This document shows, piece after piece, positions 24,966 to 34,531 of a DNA stretch of 53,145 nucleotides; the stretch's first letter is position 1, and every line of letters starts with the position of its first letter. The DNA comes from Chloroflexi bacterium RBG_13_51_36. GTDB lineage: Bacteria; Chloroflexota; Dehalococcoidia; GIF9; AB-539-J10. The DNA is taken from NCBI GenBank assembly GCA_001796515.1, contig MGMS01000002.1:1-53145 (forward strand). The letters run 5' to 3'. A program made the translations under genes and the position numbers. A model generated the notes under the pieces. It saw only the letters and a list, made by a program, of their open reading frames with translations, was not told the DNA's origin and did not search any database.

Positions 24966-26222
24966 ATGACTACAGATGCAGGCGAGCAAGCGTTCAACAA
25001 TGTCAGGAAATTGATTAATGATATTTGTGAACGGATGAATATCCCTGAGACATGTCGCATAAGATTGATGGAATGTGAGCGGGAGTTTACAGTTCATTTC
25101 CCGGTGAGGATGGATGATGGGAGGGCACAAGTTTTCACCGGCTTCAGGGTTGTTCACAACGATGGTCGGGGGCCCAGCAAGGGCGGGATCCGATACCATC
25201 CCGACGTCAACCTCGACGAAGTCAGAGCCTTAGCGGCCCTGATGAGTCTGAAGACCGCGGTGGTCAATATTCCCTATGGTGGTGCCAAGGGAGCCGTGAT
25301 TTGCAATCCGAAGGCCATGTCCGAAAGCGAGCTTGAGAGGTTAACTCGCCGATACGCTTCCGAAATTGCGATTCTAATGGGTCCCGAAAGGGATATTCCC
25401 GCCCCTGACGTTGGTACCAACCCCCAGGTCATGGCCTGGATCATGGACACTTACAGCATGGGCAAGGGATATTCGGTGCCGGCAGTCGTCACCGGAAAGC
25501 CTCTCGAAATAGGTGGTAGTACCGGGAGGTTCGAAGCCACCGGTCGAGGGTGCATGGTCAGCGTCTTGCTGGCGGCCAAGCGTCTGGGTATAGATCCGCA
25601 AGAAGCAACTGTTGTGGTTCAAGGATGTGGAAATGTCGGGGCCATAACCGCTGATCTTCTGGCGAAGAAAGGTTGTCGCCTAATAGCGATAAGTGACTCT
25701 AGAGGCGGCGCTTATGATCCGGAGGGTTTGAACCTGGCAGACGCGTTCAACCACAAGAAACAGACGGGGTCCGTAATAGGCTCTAGGAATACGGAAAAGG
25801 TCACCAACGCTGAGCTTCTGGAACTGAAGTGTGATATCCTGGTAGTAGCAGCTCTTGAGCGTGCGCTTGTCAAGGCCAACGCCCCCTGCGTAAAGGCGAG
25901 GATAATCGTGGAAGGCGCCAACGCCCCGACTACGCCTGAAGCGGACAAAATCCTTCTTGATAAGGGCATATTCATTGTTCCCGACATACTGGCAAACGCG
26001 GGCGGAGTAGTAGTGTCGTACTTGGAGTGGGTGCAGGGTCTGCAGTCCTTCTACTGGAATGAGGCACAGGTCAACAACTACCTCGACGGCTTGATGACCG
26101 CTGCCTTCGACCAGGTCCTATGCATTGCCGAAGAGAAGAAAGCCGACATGAGAGCAGCAGCTTGTATGATTGCAGTGCAACGATTGGCAGCCGCTATGAC
26201 AACCAGGGGTATATTCCCATAG
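24966..26222 (+). CDS. gdhA: Glu/Leu/Phe/Val dehydrogenase, probable glutamate dehydrogenase
   Basis: 418 aa, hexameric NAD(P)-dependent oxidative deamination. Substrate-binding and catalytic lysines in GPSKGGIRYHP and PYGGAKGAV, catalytic Asp in DIPAPDVGTN, nucleotide-binding VVQGCGNVGA. Near the C-terminus NAGGVVVSYLEWVQ is intact. Length and sequence fit the archaeal/Thermotoga-like GdhA class. GGAGGGAGG lies before the ATG. Third gene of the nrpR operon, linking ammonium directly to glutamate beside the GOGAT route. Confidence 0.92.
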   Translation: MTTDAGEQAFNNVRKLINDICERMNIPETCRIRLMECEREFTVHFPVRMDDGRAQVFTGFRVVHNDGRGPSKGGIRYHPDVNLDEVRALAALMSLKTAVVNIPYGGAKGAVICNPKAMSESELERLTRRYASEIAILMGPERDIPAPDVGTNPQVMAWIMDTYSMGKGYSVPAVVTGKPLEIGGSTGRFEATGRGCMVSVLLAAKRLGIDPQEATVVVQGCGNVGAITADLLAKKGCRLIAISDSRGGAYDPEGLNLADAFNHKKQTGSVIGSRNTEKVTNAELLELKCDILVVAALERALVKANAPCVKARIIVEGANAPTTPEADKILLDKGIFIVPDILANAGGVVVSYLEWVQGLQSFYWNEAQVNNYLDGLMTAAFDQVLCIAEEKKADMRAAACMIAVQRLAAAMTTRGIFP

Positions 26223-26294
26223 GCCCGCCCTGACAGCTTGCCGAAAGTCGAAGGCGAACAGAAGCGGCCTCATCTTTAAAGTTAGGGGATGCAC

Positions 26295-26506
26295 ATGATG
26301 CATATGCATACCGATCGTTGTGACGCGGTATCCTCCAAGAAAGGCCGGAAGGAGCCTCACGGTGCTGAAGCTGACTCTCTGACATCGGTGAGGTCTCTAT
26401 TAGGGAGTTGAGGGCCTACCTCAAGGCCAAAGGAGCGAACGCAAACAATGTGGGCAGCTTCCCAAAACCTGAAACAAAAAAGGAAATCAACAAGAAGGGA
26501 GATTAG
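26295..26506 (+). pseudogene. Small ORF split by a CT-repeat frameshift
   Basis: From ATG 26295, six bases after AGGGG, a frame runs MMHMHTDRCDAVSSKKGRK and stops early. At CTCTCT (26375-26380) removal of one CT would join it to a second frame (DIGEVSIRELRAYLKAKGAN) that ends at 26506, just before the GTG of the next gene. The joined product would be about 69 residues, His/Lys-rich. Either a real pseudogene, a slippery tract or an assembly error. No function recognised. Confidence 0.4.
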
Positions 26507-26510
26507 AACT

Positions 26511-28097
26511 GTGAACCTAAGACGACCAAACGCCAATGAAGCAACAGGAACCGCCAATCGCTCACGGAGTATCGTGCCTATGTCCGGGATATGCACAACA
26601 TGTCTTGATGGGTGCACCGGACGTTGCGAGGCTTGGTTGGCTTCTTTTCGAGGTCGAGAGGTTATCTATCCGGGACCTTATGGGGAGACAACCGCCGGTG
26701 CCGATAAGAACTATCCGGTCGATTATTCCCATCTCAATATTCAAGGCTATGCAATTGGAGCAAAGGGATTACCCAAAGGAATTGAAGCTGGCCCTGATAC
26801 AGCCCTCTTCCCCAAAGTTGATACCGAGACAGAATATGGTTGGGCCAAAAAGGTCAAGATGCGGATACCTGTTTTCACGGGCGCATTGGGTTCCACAGAA
26901 ATAGCCCGAAAGAACTGGGACCATTTTGCTGTTGGAGCTGCTATTTCCGGTATTACGGTAGTGTGTGGCGAGAACGTGTGCGGAATTGACCCGGGGCTTG
27001 AGCTAGATAGAAATGGCAGGATCAAGAAGTCGCCGGACATGGATCGTCGTATAGAAGTTTATAGGAAATACTACGAGGGCTACGGCGAGATTCTCATCCA
27101 GATGAATGTGGAAGACACGAGATTTGGCGTAGCTGAATACGTGCTCCAGAAGCACAACCTTGATACCATCGAGCTGAAATGGGGGCAAGGGGCAAAGTGT
27201 ATTGGTGGTGAGATACGTATTGCTTCACTTGAAAGAGCCTTGGAGCTTAAGAAAAGAGGTTACATGATCACCCCTGATGCAGAGAGCTCCGACATTCAAG
27301 CGGCATACAAAGCGGGCGCGATCAAGGAATTTGAGCGCCATTCGCGCCTGGGCTTCGTTACTAAAGAGGCATTTCTACGAGAGGTGGAGCGTCTGCGCAA
27401 ACTCGGATTCAAGAGAGTCACGCTCAAGACCGGAGCTTATTCTGCGGTAGAGCTTGCTATGGCGCTGCGCTACGGTTCGGAAGCGAAGATCGATCTTATT
27501 ACAGTAGACGGTGCTCCTGGTGGAACCGGAATGAGCCCGTGGTCCATGATGAACGAGTGGGGCATCCCGACTTTCTACTTGGAAGCTCTCGCCCATCAGT
27601 TTGCTGAAAAACTGGCCAGCAAGGGATTGAGGGTTCCTGACCTAGCCGTGGCTGGCGGATTCTCTGAGGAGGCTGGTGTATTTAAGGCAATTGCCATGGG
27701 AGTCCCGTATGTAAAGGCAGTTTGCATGGGTAGGGCATTGATGATTCCAGGCATGGTTGGAAAGAATATCGGGCAATGGATCAAGGACAACGACCTGCCA
27801 AAGACAGTCTCTAAGTATGGTAACACTCCAGAGGAGATTTTTGTCACCTATGATACTCTGAAAAGCAAGTACGGTAAGGAAATTGAGAACATACCGCTCG
27901 GCGCAGTCGGCATATATACATTCTGCCAGAAGATCAAAATAGGGCTACAACAGCTGATGGCCGGCAGCAGGAACTTCAACCTTTCCACAGTCTCCCGCAA
28001 GGATCTCATGGCATTGACAGAAGAAGCGGCAAAGATTTCTGGCATTCCTTATATCATGGATGCTTGCAGGGAAGAGGCGGAGAATATCTTAGCTTAG
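26511..28097 (+). CDS. FMN-binding glutamate synthase family protein
   Basis: 528 aa, the GltB central barrel family (as in ferredoxin-dependent and archaeal glutamate synthases). N-terminal Cys cluster CTTCLDGCTGRC near residue 28, then YSHLNIQGYAIGAKG, GQGAKCIGGE, TVDGAPGGTGMSPW and AGGFSEEAGV. GTG start after AAGGGAG; the upstream ATG (26448) gives an unlike N-terminus. It lacks a ferredoxin domain and has no neighbouring glutaminase or GXGXG subunit, so its ammonia source and electron donor are open. Second GOGAT-like synthase of the island. Confidence 0.88.
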   Translation: MNLRRPNANEATGTANRSRSIVPMSGICTTCLDGCTGRCEAWLASFRGREVIYPGPYGETTAGADKNYPVDYSHLNIQGYAIGAKGLPKGIEAGPDTALFPKVDTETEYGWAKKVKMRIPVFTGALGSTEIARKNWDHFAVGAAISGITVVCGENVCGIDPGLELDRNGRIKKSPDMDRRIEVYRKYYEGYGEILIQMNVEDTRFGVAEYVLQKHNLDTIELKWGQGAKCIGGEIRIASLERALELKKRGYMITPDAESSDIQAAYKAGAIKEFERHSRLGFVTKEAFLREVERLRKLGFKRVTLKTGAYSAVELAMALRYGSEAKIDLITVDGAPGGTGMSPWSMMNEWGIPTFYLEALAHQFAEKLASKGLRVPDLAVAGGFSEEAGVFKAIAMGVPYVKAVCMGRALMIPGMVGKNIGQWIKDNDLPKTVSKYGNTPEEIFVTYDTLKSKYGKEIENIPLGAVGIYTFCQKIKIGLQQLMAGSRNFNLSTVSRKDLMALTEEAAKISGIPYIMDACREEAENILA

Positions 28098-28107
28098 AAA
28101 AGGAAGA

Positions 28108-28281
28108 ATGTTGACACCACCCAATTACGGAATCCAGGTGGTTCTAAGTGCGTGCTATTCATGTATGGTTGCACATAATCCCTTGACCTCCAGTCAGGTA
28201 GCTCCTACCATATTCCTTTCTGTCGCACTTCTCGCCATTGGTACAGTCCTATATTCGAGACTCGGTTGGAAACTCGACTGA
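28108..28281 (+). CDS. Possible small membrane peptide, 57 aa
   Basis: AAGGAAGA precedes the ATG. Residues 1-30 are polar with two Cys; one hydrophobic helix follows (IFLSVALLAIGTVLYSRLGW). It looks like the C-terminal end of a permease and may be a remnant. A TTGACC-N17-TACCAT promoter-like pair (28183-28211) lies inside it and could serve the next operon. Weak call. Confidence 0.3.
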   Translation: MLTPPNYGIQVVLSACYSCMVAHNPLTSSQVAPTIFLSVALLAIGTVLYSRLGWKLD

Positions 28282-28409
28282 CTAATCGACATCATCTTTC
28301 CTGCAAGGGGTTGGCAACCAGGTGGGATCCTTGACTGAGGCACTGGACCCGCAGGATAATAAGACATCTATTTTAGTTATTCCAGCATTCTGAGGAGCCA
28401 AGAAGATAC

Positions 28410-29522
28410 ATGTCTGCTGAAATCGATGTCGCCATCATCGGCGCTGGAGTGATTGGCTTGGCTACCGCTCGTGAAATCGCACAAAAAAAGAAACAGGCCT
28501 TTGTCTTTGAAAAAACCCGCACTTTTGGGCTCGAGACTAGTAGCAGGAATAGTGAAGTAATTCACGCCGGCATCTACTATCCTGAAGACTCCCTTAAGGC
28601 TAAGCTTTGTGTAGAAGGCAAAGACCTGCTTTATAGGCTTTGCAGCAAGCATAATATCGCCTACAAGAAGTCGAGCAAGATAATCGTGGCAACAGACGAA
28701 GACGAGATTAGCTGGCTCGAAGAGCTTTGCAGGCAAGGAAGAAAAAACGGCGTTGATGACTTGGTGCTCATTTCCCGGATGGAAGTGAAGAGACTCGAGC
28801 CATATGTGGAAGCCAGAGCTGGGCTGCTATCCCCATCTAGTGGAATTCTTGATTCTTACAGTTTGCTGAAGTTCCTTCACAGCCAAGCGAGGGAGAACGG
28901 AGCTCAGTTTGTCTTCGGCACGGAAGTCATCGGGATAGAATGGGCGGGTGGAAAGTACAGAGTCCGCATAAAGGACCGGGACGGGATTTCTGCTTTTGTT
29001 GCCCGTAACGTGGTGAACTGCGCTGGCTTATACTCTGACCACATAGCCCAACTTGCCGGCATAGATACAACTGAAGTAGGCTACAAGCTTCATTACTGCA
29101 AAGGCGAATACTTTAGTCTGGACTCAAAATATAGAAATCTCGTAAGCAGGCTAATCTATCCAGCCCCAGAGCAAGCTGGTCACGGAATTCATTTTAGACA
29201 GGGACTCGATGGCAGAGTGCTACTCGGGCCCAGCGCCTGCTACGTCGAAGAGATAGACTATACAGTCGACGAGACTCATAAGCAATACTTCTACGACTCA
29301 GCTAAGAAATTCCTTCCTTCTGTGGAATTCGGAGATCTAGCTCCCGAATCTGCTGGCATCAGGCCTAAGCTTCAGGGCCCAGGAGACAATTTCCGAGATT
29401 TCATAATTACACATGAAGAGAAGGCGGGCTTCCCTGGCCTCATAAATCTAATCGGGATAGAATCTCCGGGGCTCACTGCCTCCCTTGCGATTGCCAGATA
29501 CGTGGGCAGAATGATGTCATAA
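28410..29522 (+). CDS. lhgO: L-2-hydroxyglutarate oxidase-like FAD protein
   Basis: 370 aa DAO-family flavoprotein. Rossmann motif IIGAGVIGLATAREIA at residues 8-24, the active-site stretch SRNSEVIHAGIYYPEDSLKA near 47, and APESAGIRPKLQGPG plus IGIESPGLTASLAI near the C-terminus, all as in LhgO/YgaF. It would oxidise L-2-hydroxyglutarate to 2-oxoglutarate, the nitrogen-status signal, which suits its position in the nitrogen island. GGAG lies 14 bases before the ATG. Followed 14 bases later by the asparagine-synthetase-like gene. Confidence 0.88.
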   Translation: MSAEIDVAIIGAGVIGLATAREIAQKKKQAFVFEKTRTFGLETSSRNSEVIHAGIYYPEDSLKAKLCVEGKDLLYRLCSKHNIAYKKSSKIIVATDEDEISWLEELCRQGRKNGVDDLVLISRMEVKRLEPYVEARAGLLSPSSGILDSYSLLKFLHSQARENGAQFVFGTEVIGIEWAGGKYRVRIKDRDGISAFVARNVVNCAGLYSDHIAQLAGIDTTEVGYKLHYCKGEYFSLDSKYRNLVSRLIYPAPEQAGHGIHFRQGLDGRVLLGPSACYVEEIDYTVDETHKQYFYDSAKKFLPSVEFGDLAPESAGIRPKLQGPGDNFRDFIITHEEKAGFPGLINLIGIESPGLTASLAIARYVGRMMS

Positions 29523-29536
29523 TTGGAGGCCTTCTT

Positions 29537-31228
29537 ATGAGTTGGATAGGTGGTATCTTCACCAAGGTTAATACGGCCCACAGCGAACTCAGAAAGAAAC
29601 GGGCCGTCATGATGGAGACGGCCTATCCTCCAGGTAAACCCTCGACTGTCGCTTATCATCACTGCATAATCTCCGTCTTCGATGATGCGCACAGGCAGAT
29701 CCTCGCAGAGGTATCTCGCCCTAGCGAAGAAACACCTGCTGAACATGTCTATACAGATCATCAGAAAGGACTGACCTTGATGTACGACGGCCACCTTTAT
29801 GGTTCCGAAGGCCAAATGGCCAAGCTTTCTCCTGCCCGGCACAGAGTGAATGAAACCACTGCCGCATCCTTGGCTCACTGGCTGGCAGAATTTCCCGGCA
29901 ACCTGGAACAGAAGGTCAGGCAAGCACTAGCCGGCCTGGATGGGAATTATGCTCTGGCAATCAGTTATAACGACCAGATGGCCATATCGCGGGATTCTTT
30001 GGGTACCAAGCCACTGTACTTTGCCGAGAATGATGAGCTCTCTGCTTTCGCTTCCAACAAGAAACCTCTGTGGAAGATAGGTATGGACGAAGTCAGGCCC
30101 CTCAGGGCCGGCAGGCTCGCTGTTTTTGACGATGAAGAAATTAGCATAAGGAAGGCTTTGCCTTTCCACAAAAAGGAAATCGAGATAAACAACATGGCTC
30201 AAGCTGTGGACAACTATGAACAGACGCTCCATTCAGCAATGCTCAAAAGATTAGGCACAGCGAACCATGTACGCAGGGTAGGGCTGCTGCTATCCGGTGG
30301 AGTGGATAGTTGTCTGATAGCCAAGCTGGTATGCGACGCAGCTTCTGAATTCGGAATTGAGGCAATCGCATATACGGCTGGCTTACCTGATTCGCCGGAT
30401 GTGAGCTTTGCTCGGGCATTTGCCAGAGAACTTGGCATCAAGCATAGGACGAAGATATTAAACATCGATAGCGTTGAAGAGTATATTCCCAAGGTCATTG
30501 AAGCAATTGAGGACAGTGATTTCGTGCAAGTGGAAACCGGCATCGGCCTCTATGCTGCAATAGACATGGCTAGCCAGGATGGCATTGAGATAGTGTTTTC
30601 TGGGCAAGGGCCCGATGAACTATGGGGAGGTTACAGCTGGTATCCAAACGTTTTAGCCAAAGATGGCCGTCAAGAACTTTGTCGCAGAATGTGGGACGAT
30701 TTCAGCAGGGCAGATATAGAGACATTGGATAGAGAAAACAAGATAGCCATGGGGCACGGAGTTGAACTTCTCTTCCCTTATTTAGACACCGAGGTGGTAA
30801 ATATAGCTATGAGTGTGCCATCTGAATTGAAAGTGATCTGCGGGGAAGACCGCCTGGGAAAACATCCACACCGTCAACTAGCTATCAAAATGGGCATCTC
30901 TGAGAGATATGCCAACAGAGAGAAGCTTGCTATACAGCATGGCACGGCAATTCATGGCGTATTAGACGATATAGCCAGAAGGAATGGATTTGACCCTGAC
31001 TTGGTGAAAAACATCGATTACAGAAGCGAGAAGATTACCACTGCCAAACTGGGTAGTTCTGCCAGGTACGGTTATCGCTACACCGAGAAAAGACTCTGGC
31101 AAGTGCCTCAGCATATACAGCTTTTCTTTCACGTGCTGGCCTATAGGAAAGGCTTGCTCAATAAATCAATTAGAGATAGGGTAGGGTATTTCCTGGAAAA
31201 GGCTGGACATGCCTCCGACAGTAGTTGA
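29537..31228 (+). CDS. Asparagine synthetase-like protein with inactive glutaminase domain
   Basis: 563 aa of AsnB fold. The C-terminal synthetase half is intact: PP-loop LLLSGGVDSCL near residue 250 and VFSGQGPDELWGGY near 353. The N-terminal Ntn-hydrolase half is recognisable but starts M-S-W-I-G-G, so the catalytic Cys2 is Ser (codon AGT), and the glutamine-site NGE is DGH. It should therefore use free ammonia or an ammonia donor protein, or amidate another carboxylate. The start is firm: GGAGG seven bases before the ATG. Cotranscribed with lhgO. Confidence 0.85.
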   Translation: MSWIGGIFTKVNTAHSELRKKRAVMMETAYPPGKPSTVAYHHCIISVFDDAHRQILAEVSRPSEETPAEHVYTDHQKGLTLMYDGHLYGSEGQMAKLSPARHRVNETTAASLAHWLAEFPGNLEQKVRQALAGLDGNYALAISYNDQMAISRDSLGTKPLYFAENDELSAFASNKKPLWKIGMDEVRPLRAGRLAVFDDEEISIRKALPFHKKEIEINNMAQAVDNYEQTLHSAMLKRLGTANHVRRVGLLLSGGVDSCLIAKLVCDAASEFGIEAIAYTAGLPDSPDVSFARAFARELGIKHRTKILNIDSVEEYIPKVIEAIEDSDFVQVETGIGLYAAIDMASQDGIEIVFSGQGPDELWGGYSWYPNVLAKDGRQELCRRMWDDFSRADIETLDRENKIAMGHGVELLFPYLDTEVVNIAMSVPSELKVICGEDRLGKHPHRQLAIKMGISERYANREKLAIQHGTAIHGVLDDIARRNGFDPDLVKNIDYRSEKITTAKLGSSARYGYRYTEKRLWQVPQHIQLFFHVLAYRKGLLNKSIRDRVGYFLEKAGHASDSS

Positions 31229-31251
31229 CATAATACTGCACACGTGCGCTT

Positions 31252-32190
31252 CTACTCTGGCTTAGCCAGGGGATGATATTTGCGGTGAGTCTCTTCAGCA
31301 TACCTATCAGAGGCATGCACATAGCGGGTGGTGGTATCCAAAGATTCATGGCCCAGCAGGATTTGCAGAGCTGCCGGATTAGCGCCTTCTTCAGCCAGAT
31401 AGGTAGCAAAACCATGTCTCAGGGAATGTGCCGAGGTGGGAACATTGATCCTTAATTTCTCGCGGTATCTCTTGATTCTATCCTGAAGGTAATTAGTAGA
31501 AATCCTTTTCCTCGATTTAGTGACGTTTCTGCCGGCATACGGGATAAAAAGGGCCGGACAATCATCCTGGCGAGTCGCCAAATACGCATCTACGTGTTGT
31601 TTGGCCCGTAGGGTTAAGTAAACGAAGCGTTGCTTTCTACCCTTGCCGGTAATGAAAATCCGCCCGGTATCATCGATTTGACTACGATTCAGGTTGCACA
31701 GTTCAGAGATGCGCATGCCAGTGGCAAACAACACCTCCAGCATGGCACGGTTTCTTAAAGCCGTTCTGACATTGGCTTCTAACGAACTCGGCGCTTCAAT
31801 TAGTCTGACCAAATCCCCGAGATCAGCCACCTGAGGATGCTTTCTTCCCGCCTTAGTCAGCTTGATAGCCTCAGGCGGCACGGGACAAGGATAATCAATG
31901 TCAATTAAGTAGCGCAGGTAAGCTCTCAGTGCCGACAGCATACGGTTTATCGAGCGAGAATCAAGCTGTTTCTCGCTCTGCTTTACTTGACTCGCCGTTT
32001 TGCGGTCCCGCGAAACCAAATATGCTTTGTAGTAGGTGACAGCGCGCTTATCCACCTTATGAAATTCAATATTGCTTTCATCCAAGAAGTTGCTGAAGAC
32101 ACTCAAATCTCGCTCATAGTTGTAAATTGTCTCGGGAGAGTATTTGTTGGCCTGTAAATTTAATAAGAAATCGTCAACCTGCGGCAGCAT
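31252..32190 (-). CDS. xerC: Tyrosine recombinase, XerC/XerD type
   Basis: 312 aa site-specific recombinase. N-terminal SAM-like core-binding domain (residues 1-95) and C-terminal catalytic domain with Arg (ATGMRISELCNL), Lys (TGKGRKQR), His-x-x-Arg (HSLRHGFATYLA), His (LLGHESLDTT) and the nucleophile Tyr (RYVHASD). It could resolve chromosome dimers as the single Xer of the genome, or act on an element; it has no adjacent att site and is complete. A TATAAT on the same strand lies at 32237-32232. Convergent with the asparagine-synthetase-like gene. Confidence 0.88.
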   Translation of the reverse strand: MLPQVDDFLLNLQANKYSPETIYNYERDLSVFSNFLDESNIEFHKVDKRAVTYYKAYLVSRDRKTASQVKQSEKQLDSRSINRMLSALRAYLRYLIDIDYPCPVPPEAIKLTKAGRKHPQVADLGDLVRLIEAPSSLEANVRTALRNRAMLEVLFATGMRISELCNLNRSQIDDTGRIFITGKGRKQRFVYLTLRAKQHVDAYLATRQDDCPALFIPYAGRNVTKSRKRISTNYLQDRIKRYREKLRINVPTSAHSLRHGFATYLAEEGANPAALQILLGHESLDTTTRYVHASDRYAEETHRKYHPLAKPE

Positions 32191-32661
32191 CGAGGTTTCT
32201 CTTCACATATTTGGAACTGAGTGTAAGAAATATTATACTCAATCACATTATGCCTACAGGTGCATCCTTTGTCAACTCCTCGCTGACCGGGGTGCTTCAT
32301 GGCCTGCATAGTGACTATGCGTCTTTCTGGTTCTCTCATTTTGTACCACCCTGCCCTCTACCGGAGTCATTGCAGGCCTCTCCTCTACTGTCATTCGAAC
32401 GCCTGAAAGACGCGCGGCAATCTTATTACTACCTCCTACAGTGTTTCGGCCGACTCCATCCGCCTCCTAATGACAAGATAACGATGCCACTGAATCCTGG
32501 CCTGCCCAGGCATGATAAGCTATGGCTAAACTTCAAATCCACAAATAGTTGAGGTGACCAGAACCAGAATCCTCTGAACAGCAAGGGAATTTTCTGAATA
32601 TCGAATTTCGACCGTTGACCACTGACTACCAACTTCTCTTCATCCGTGGCAGTCTCTGTCC
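32191..32661. other. 471-base non-coding interval
   Basis: Holds the minus-strand TATAAT of the Xer gene (32232-32237), a CCTGG-N5-CCAGG hairpin near 32498, and three in-phase heptamers near 32612 (GACCGTT, GACCACT, GACTACC) related to the array at 52732. The open frames here have no ribosome-binding sites or family resemblance. Confidence 0.4.
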
Positions 32662-32679
32662 TTGAAGCTGGCGAGCTCA

Positions 32680-33366
32680 ATGAATTACAATCATGACATG
32701 ACAAGCCAGTTGATCAGACAAAATGTGGCCAGATTGTTATCTGAACTCCCTGGGGGAGTCGAGGTGGTAGCAGCAGCAAAAAGGAGAACGCCTGCGGAAG
32801 TCTTGGAAGCTGTTCAGGCCGGAATACAAATCATTGGAGAAAATTATGTCAGGGAAGCCAAAGAGGCACATGAACTGGTGGGAAAGAGAGCGAAATGGCA
32901 TTTTATTGGAACACTGCGAAAGCACGATGTCAGAAGAACGGCGCTGGAGATATTTGACATGATGGAAAGCGTCGATTCTCTGGAGATAGCCAGGGAAATT
33001 GATGAAAAATGTGCTCAAATTGGCAAGATAATGCCGATATTGATTGAAGTGAATAGTGGCAGAGAGCCCCAAAAATCAGGGGCGCTCCCTGAGAACACGG
33101 AACAAATAATAAGAGCAATATCCGGCCTCGAAAACATCAAGGTGATGGGGCTTATGACCATGGGACCGCGTTTTGGAAGCCCTGAAGATTTCAGGCCTTA
33201 TTTTGCAGAGACAAGAAAGACATTTGAAAGAATTAAAGGGCTGAAGTCGCCCGATGTCGAGATGAGATATCTTTCCATGGGCATGACTGATTCCTATCAA
33301 ATTGCCATAGAAGAGGGTGCCAATATAATCCGGATAGGCACCAAGATATTCGGCGAAAGAGACTAG
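32680..33366 (+). CDS. YggS/PROSC family PLP-binding protein
   Basis: 228 aa, fold-type III PLP protein involved in vitamin B6 and amino-acid homeostasis. PLP lysine in [12 protein letters not shown], then [24 protein letters not shown] (usually IGxLQxNK), [22 protein letters not shown] and [22 protein letters not shown] with the phosphate-binding residues. Start chosen at ATG 32680; TTG 32662 and ATG 32698 are alternatives and none has a good ribosome-binding site. Its stop overlaps the hflX stop tail to tail. Confidence 0.9.
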   Translation: MNYNHDMTSQLIRQNVARLLSELPGGVEVVAAAKRRTPAEVLEAVQAGIQIIGENYVREAKEAHELVGKRAKWHFIGTLRKHDVRRTALEIFDMMESVDSLEIAREIDEKCAQIGKIMPILIEVNSGREPQKSGALPENTEQIIRAISGLENIKVMGLMTMGPRFGSPEDFRPYFAETRKTFERIKGLKSPDVEMRYLSMGMTDSYQIAIEEGANIIRIGTKIFGERD

Positions 33367-34487
33367 CTGCGACAGTTAGCGTGCCTGATTTGTCCCCAGA
33401 GATGATGAGCTATCCTATCGAGGAGTTCGCCCATTCCCCATCCCTTGGCAGCAGAGATGAGAGCAAAGGCCTCGGTCGGCAACACAATTTCTCCCTCGAA
33501 GTAAGGGATAGTAGTCAATGCTTTCAACTCTGCCTCGCTTTTTAGAGCTAAGTCCAACTTGTTGAATACGGTGATTCTCGGTTTGCTTTCCAGATTTAGC
33601 TCAGCGAGTATCTTTTCCACTGTCAGGCACTGATTAGCAGCATTCTGGTGCGTTATGTCAACTATATGCAGCAGTAAATCGGCCTCGTCCAGCTCCTCTA
33701 AAGTGGCGCGGAAGGCGGCAATAATGGAAGGTGGAAGTTTGTGAATGAAGCCAACTGTGTCGGTGATGAGAAGCCGTCTCCCGGTGGGCAGGGTCAGCCG
33801 CCTGGTCACAGGGTCCAAGGTAGAAAAGAGTCTATTCTCCACATCCACACTGGCTTTGCTTAGAGTGTTGAACAAAGTGCTCTTGCCAGTGTTGGTATAG
33901 CCAACGAGAGCTACGATAGGTGTACCAGTCTCCTTACGATGTCTCCTATACAGTGCTCGCTGTTTTCTGACACTTTCGATTTTGTGTTGAAGGAGACTGA
34001 TACGCCTACGGATGAGGCGACGGTCCGTCTCCAACTGGGATTCCCCAGGACCTCTCGTGCCAATACCGCCCCCAAGCCGCTCCAAGTGGCTCCATTGTCC
34101 GATGAGTCGAGGCAGAAGATACTGGTGCTGGGCCAGTTCGACCTGGAGTTTTCCTTCATGGGTTCGAGCTTTTCGGGCGAATATGTGTAAAATCAGAGCC
34201 GTGCGGTCAATGACTTTGACTGCCAATGCCTCTTCGAGATTCCTTTGCTGCCTTGGCGACAGTTCATCATCAAAGATCACTGTGTCATAATTGGTCTGCC
34301 CTTTAAGATTGATTAGCTCTTCAATTTTCCCCTTACCTATATAATGCGTAGGTGAAGGCGTATCCAGCTTCTGACTTAGCGTACCTACTATGTTAGCGCC
34401 TGCCGTTTTCGTCAGATGCGATAGCTCTTCTAGGGAATCAGTGATCGACCAATTATGGTCGTTGAGCCTGCTATCTACCCCGACCAA
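33363..34487 (-). CDS. hflX: GTPase HflX
   Basis: Ribosome-associated GTPase that splits stalled or hibernating ribosomes. 374 aa: N-terminal HflX domain ([39 protein letters not shown]), glycine-rich linker [14 protein letters not shown]1 [10 protein letters not shown]3 DTVGF, G4 NKLD. The TTG at 34487 has no ribosome-binding site. The frame stays open upstream into dapL with plausible family sequence ([20 protein letters not shown]), so the real start may be a rare codon further up. Last gene of the seven-gene operon. Confidence 0.9.
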   Translation of the reverse strand: MVGVDSRLNDHNWSITDSLEELSHLTKTAGANIVGTLSQKLDTPSPTHYIGKGKIEELINLKGQTNYDTVIFDDELSPRQQRNLEEALAVKVIDRTALILHIFARKARTHEGKLQVELAQHQYLLPRLIGQWSHLERLGGGIGTRGPGESQLETDRRLIRRRISLLQHKIESVRKQRALYRRHRKETGTPIVALVGYTNTGKSTLFNTLSKASVDVENRLFSTLDPVTRRLTLPTGRRLLITDTVGFIHKLPPSIIAAFRATLEELDEADLLLHIVDITHQNAANQCLTVEKILAELNLESKPRITVFNKLDLALKSEAELKALTTIPYFEGEIVLPTEAFALISAAKGWGMGELLDRIAHHLWGQIRHANCRS

Positions 34488-34531
34488 GAGTACTTGTTCT
34501 ACTTTGGATTCAGTAGCAAAGAACCTCTGCT

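Noticed and set aside
31252-32190. Xer gene as integrase of the tRNA-Arg element
   Set aside because: It is complete, 16 kb away, lacks flanking att sites and looks like a chromosomal Xer.
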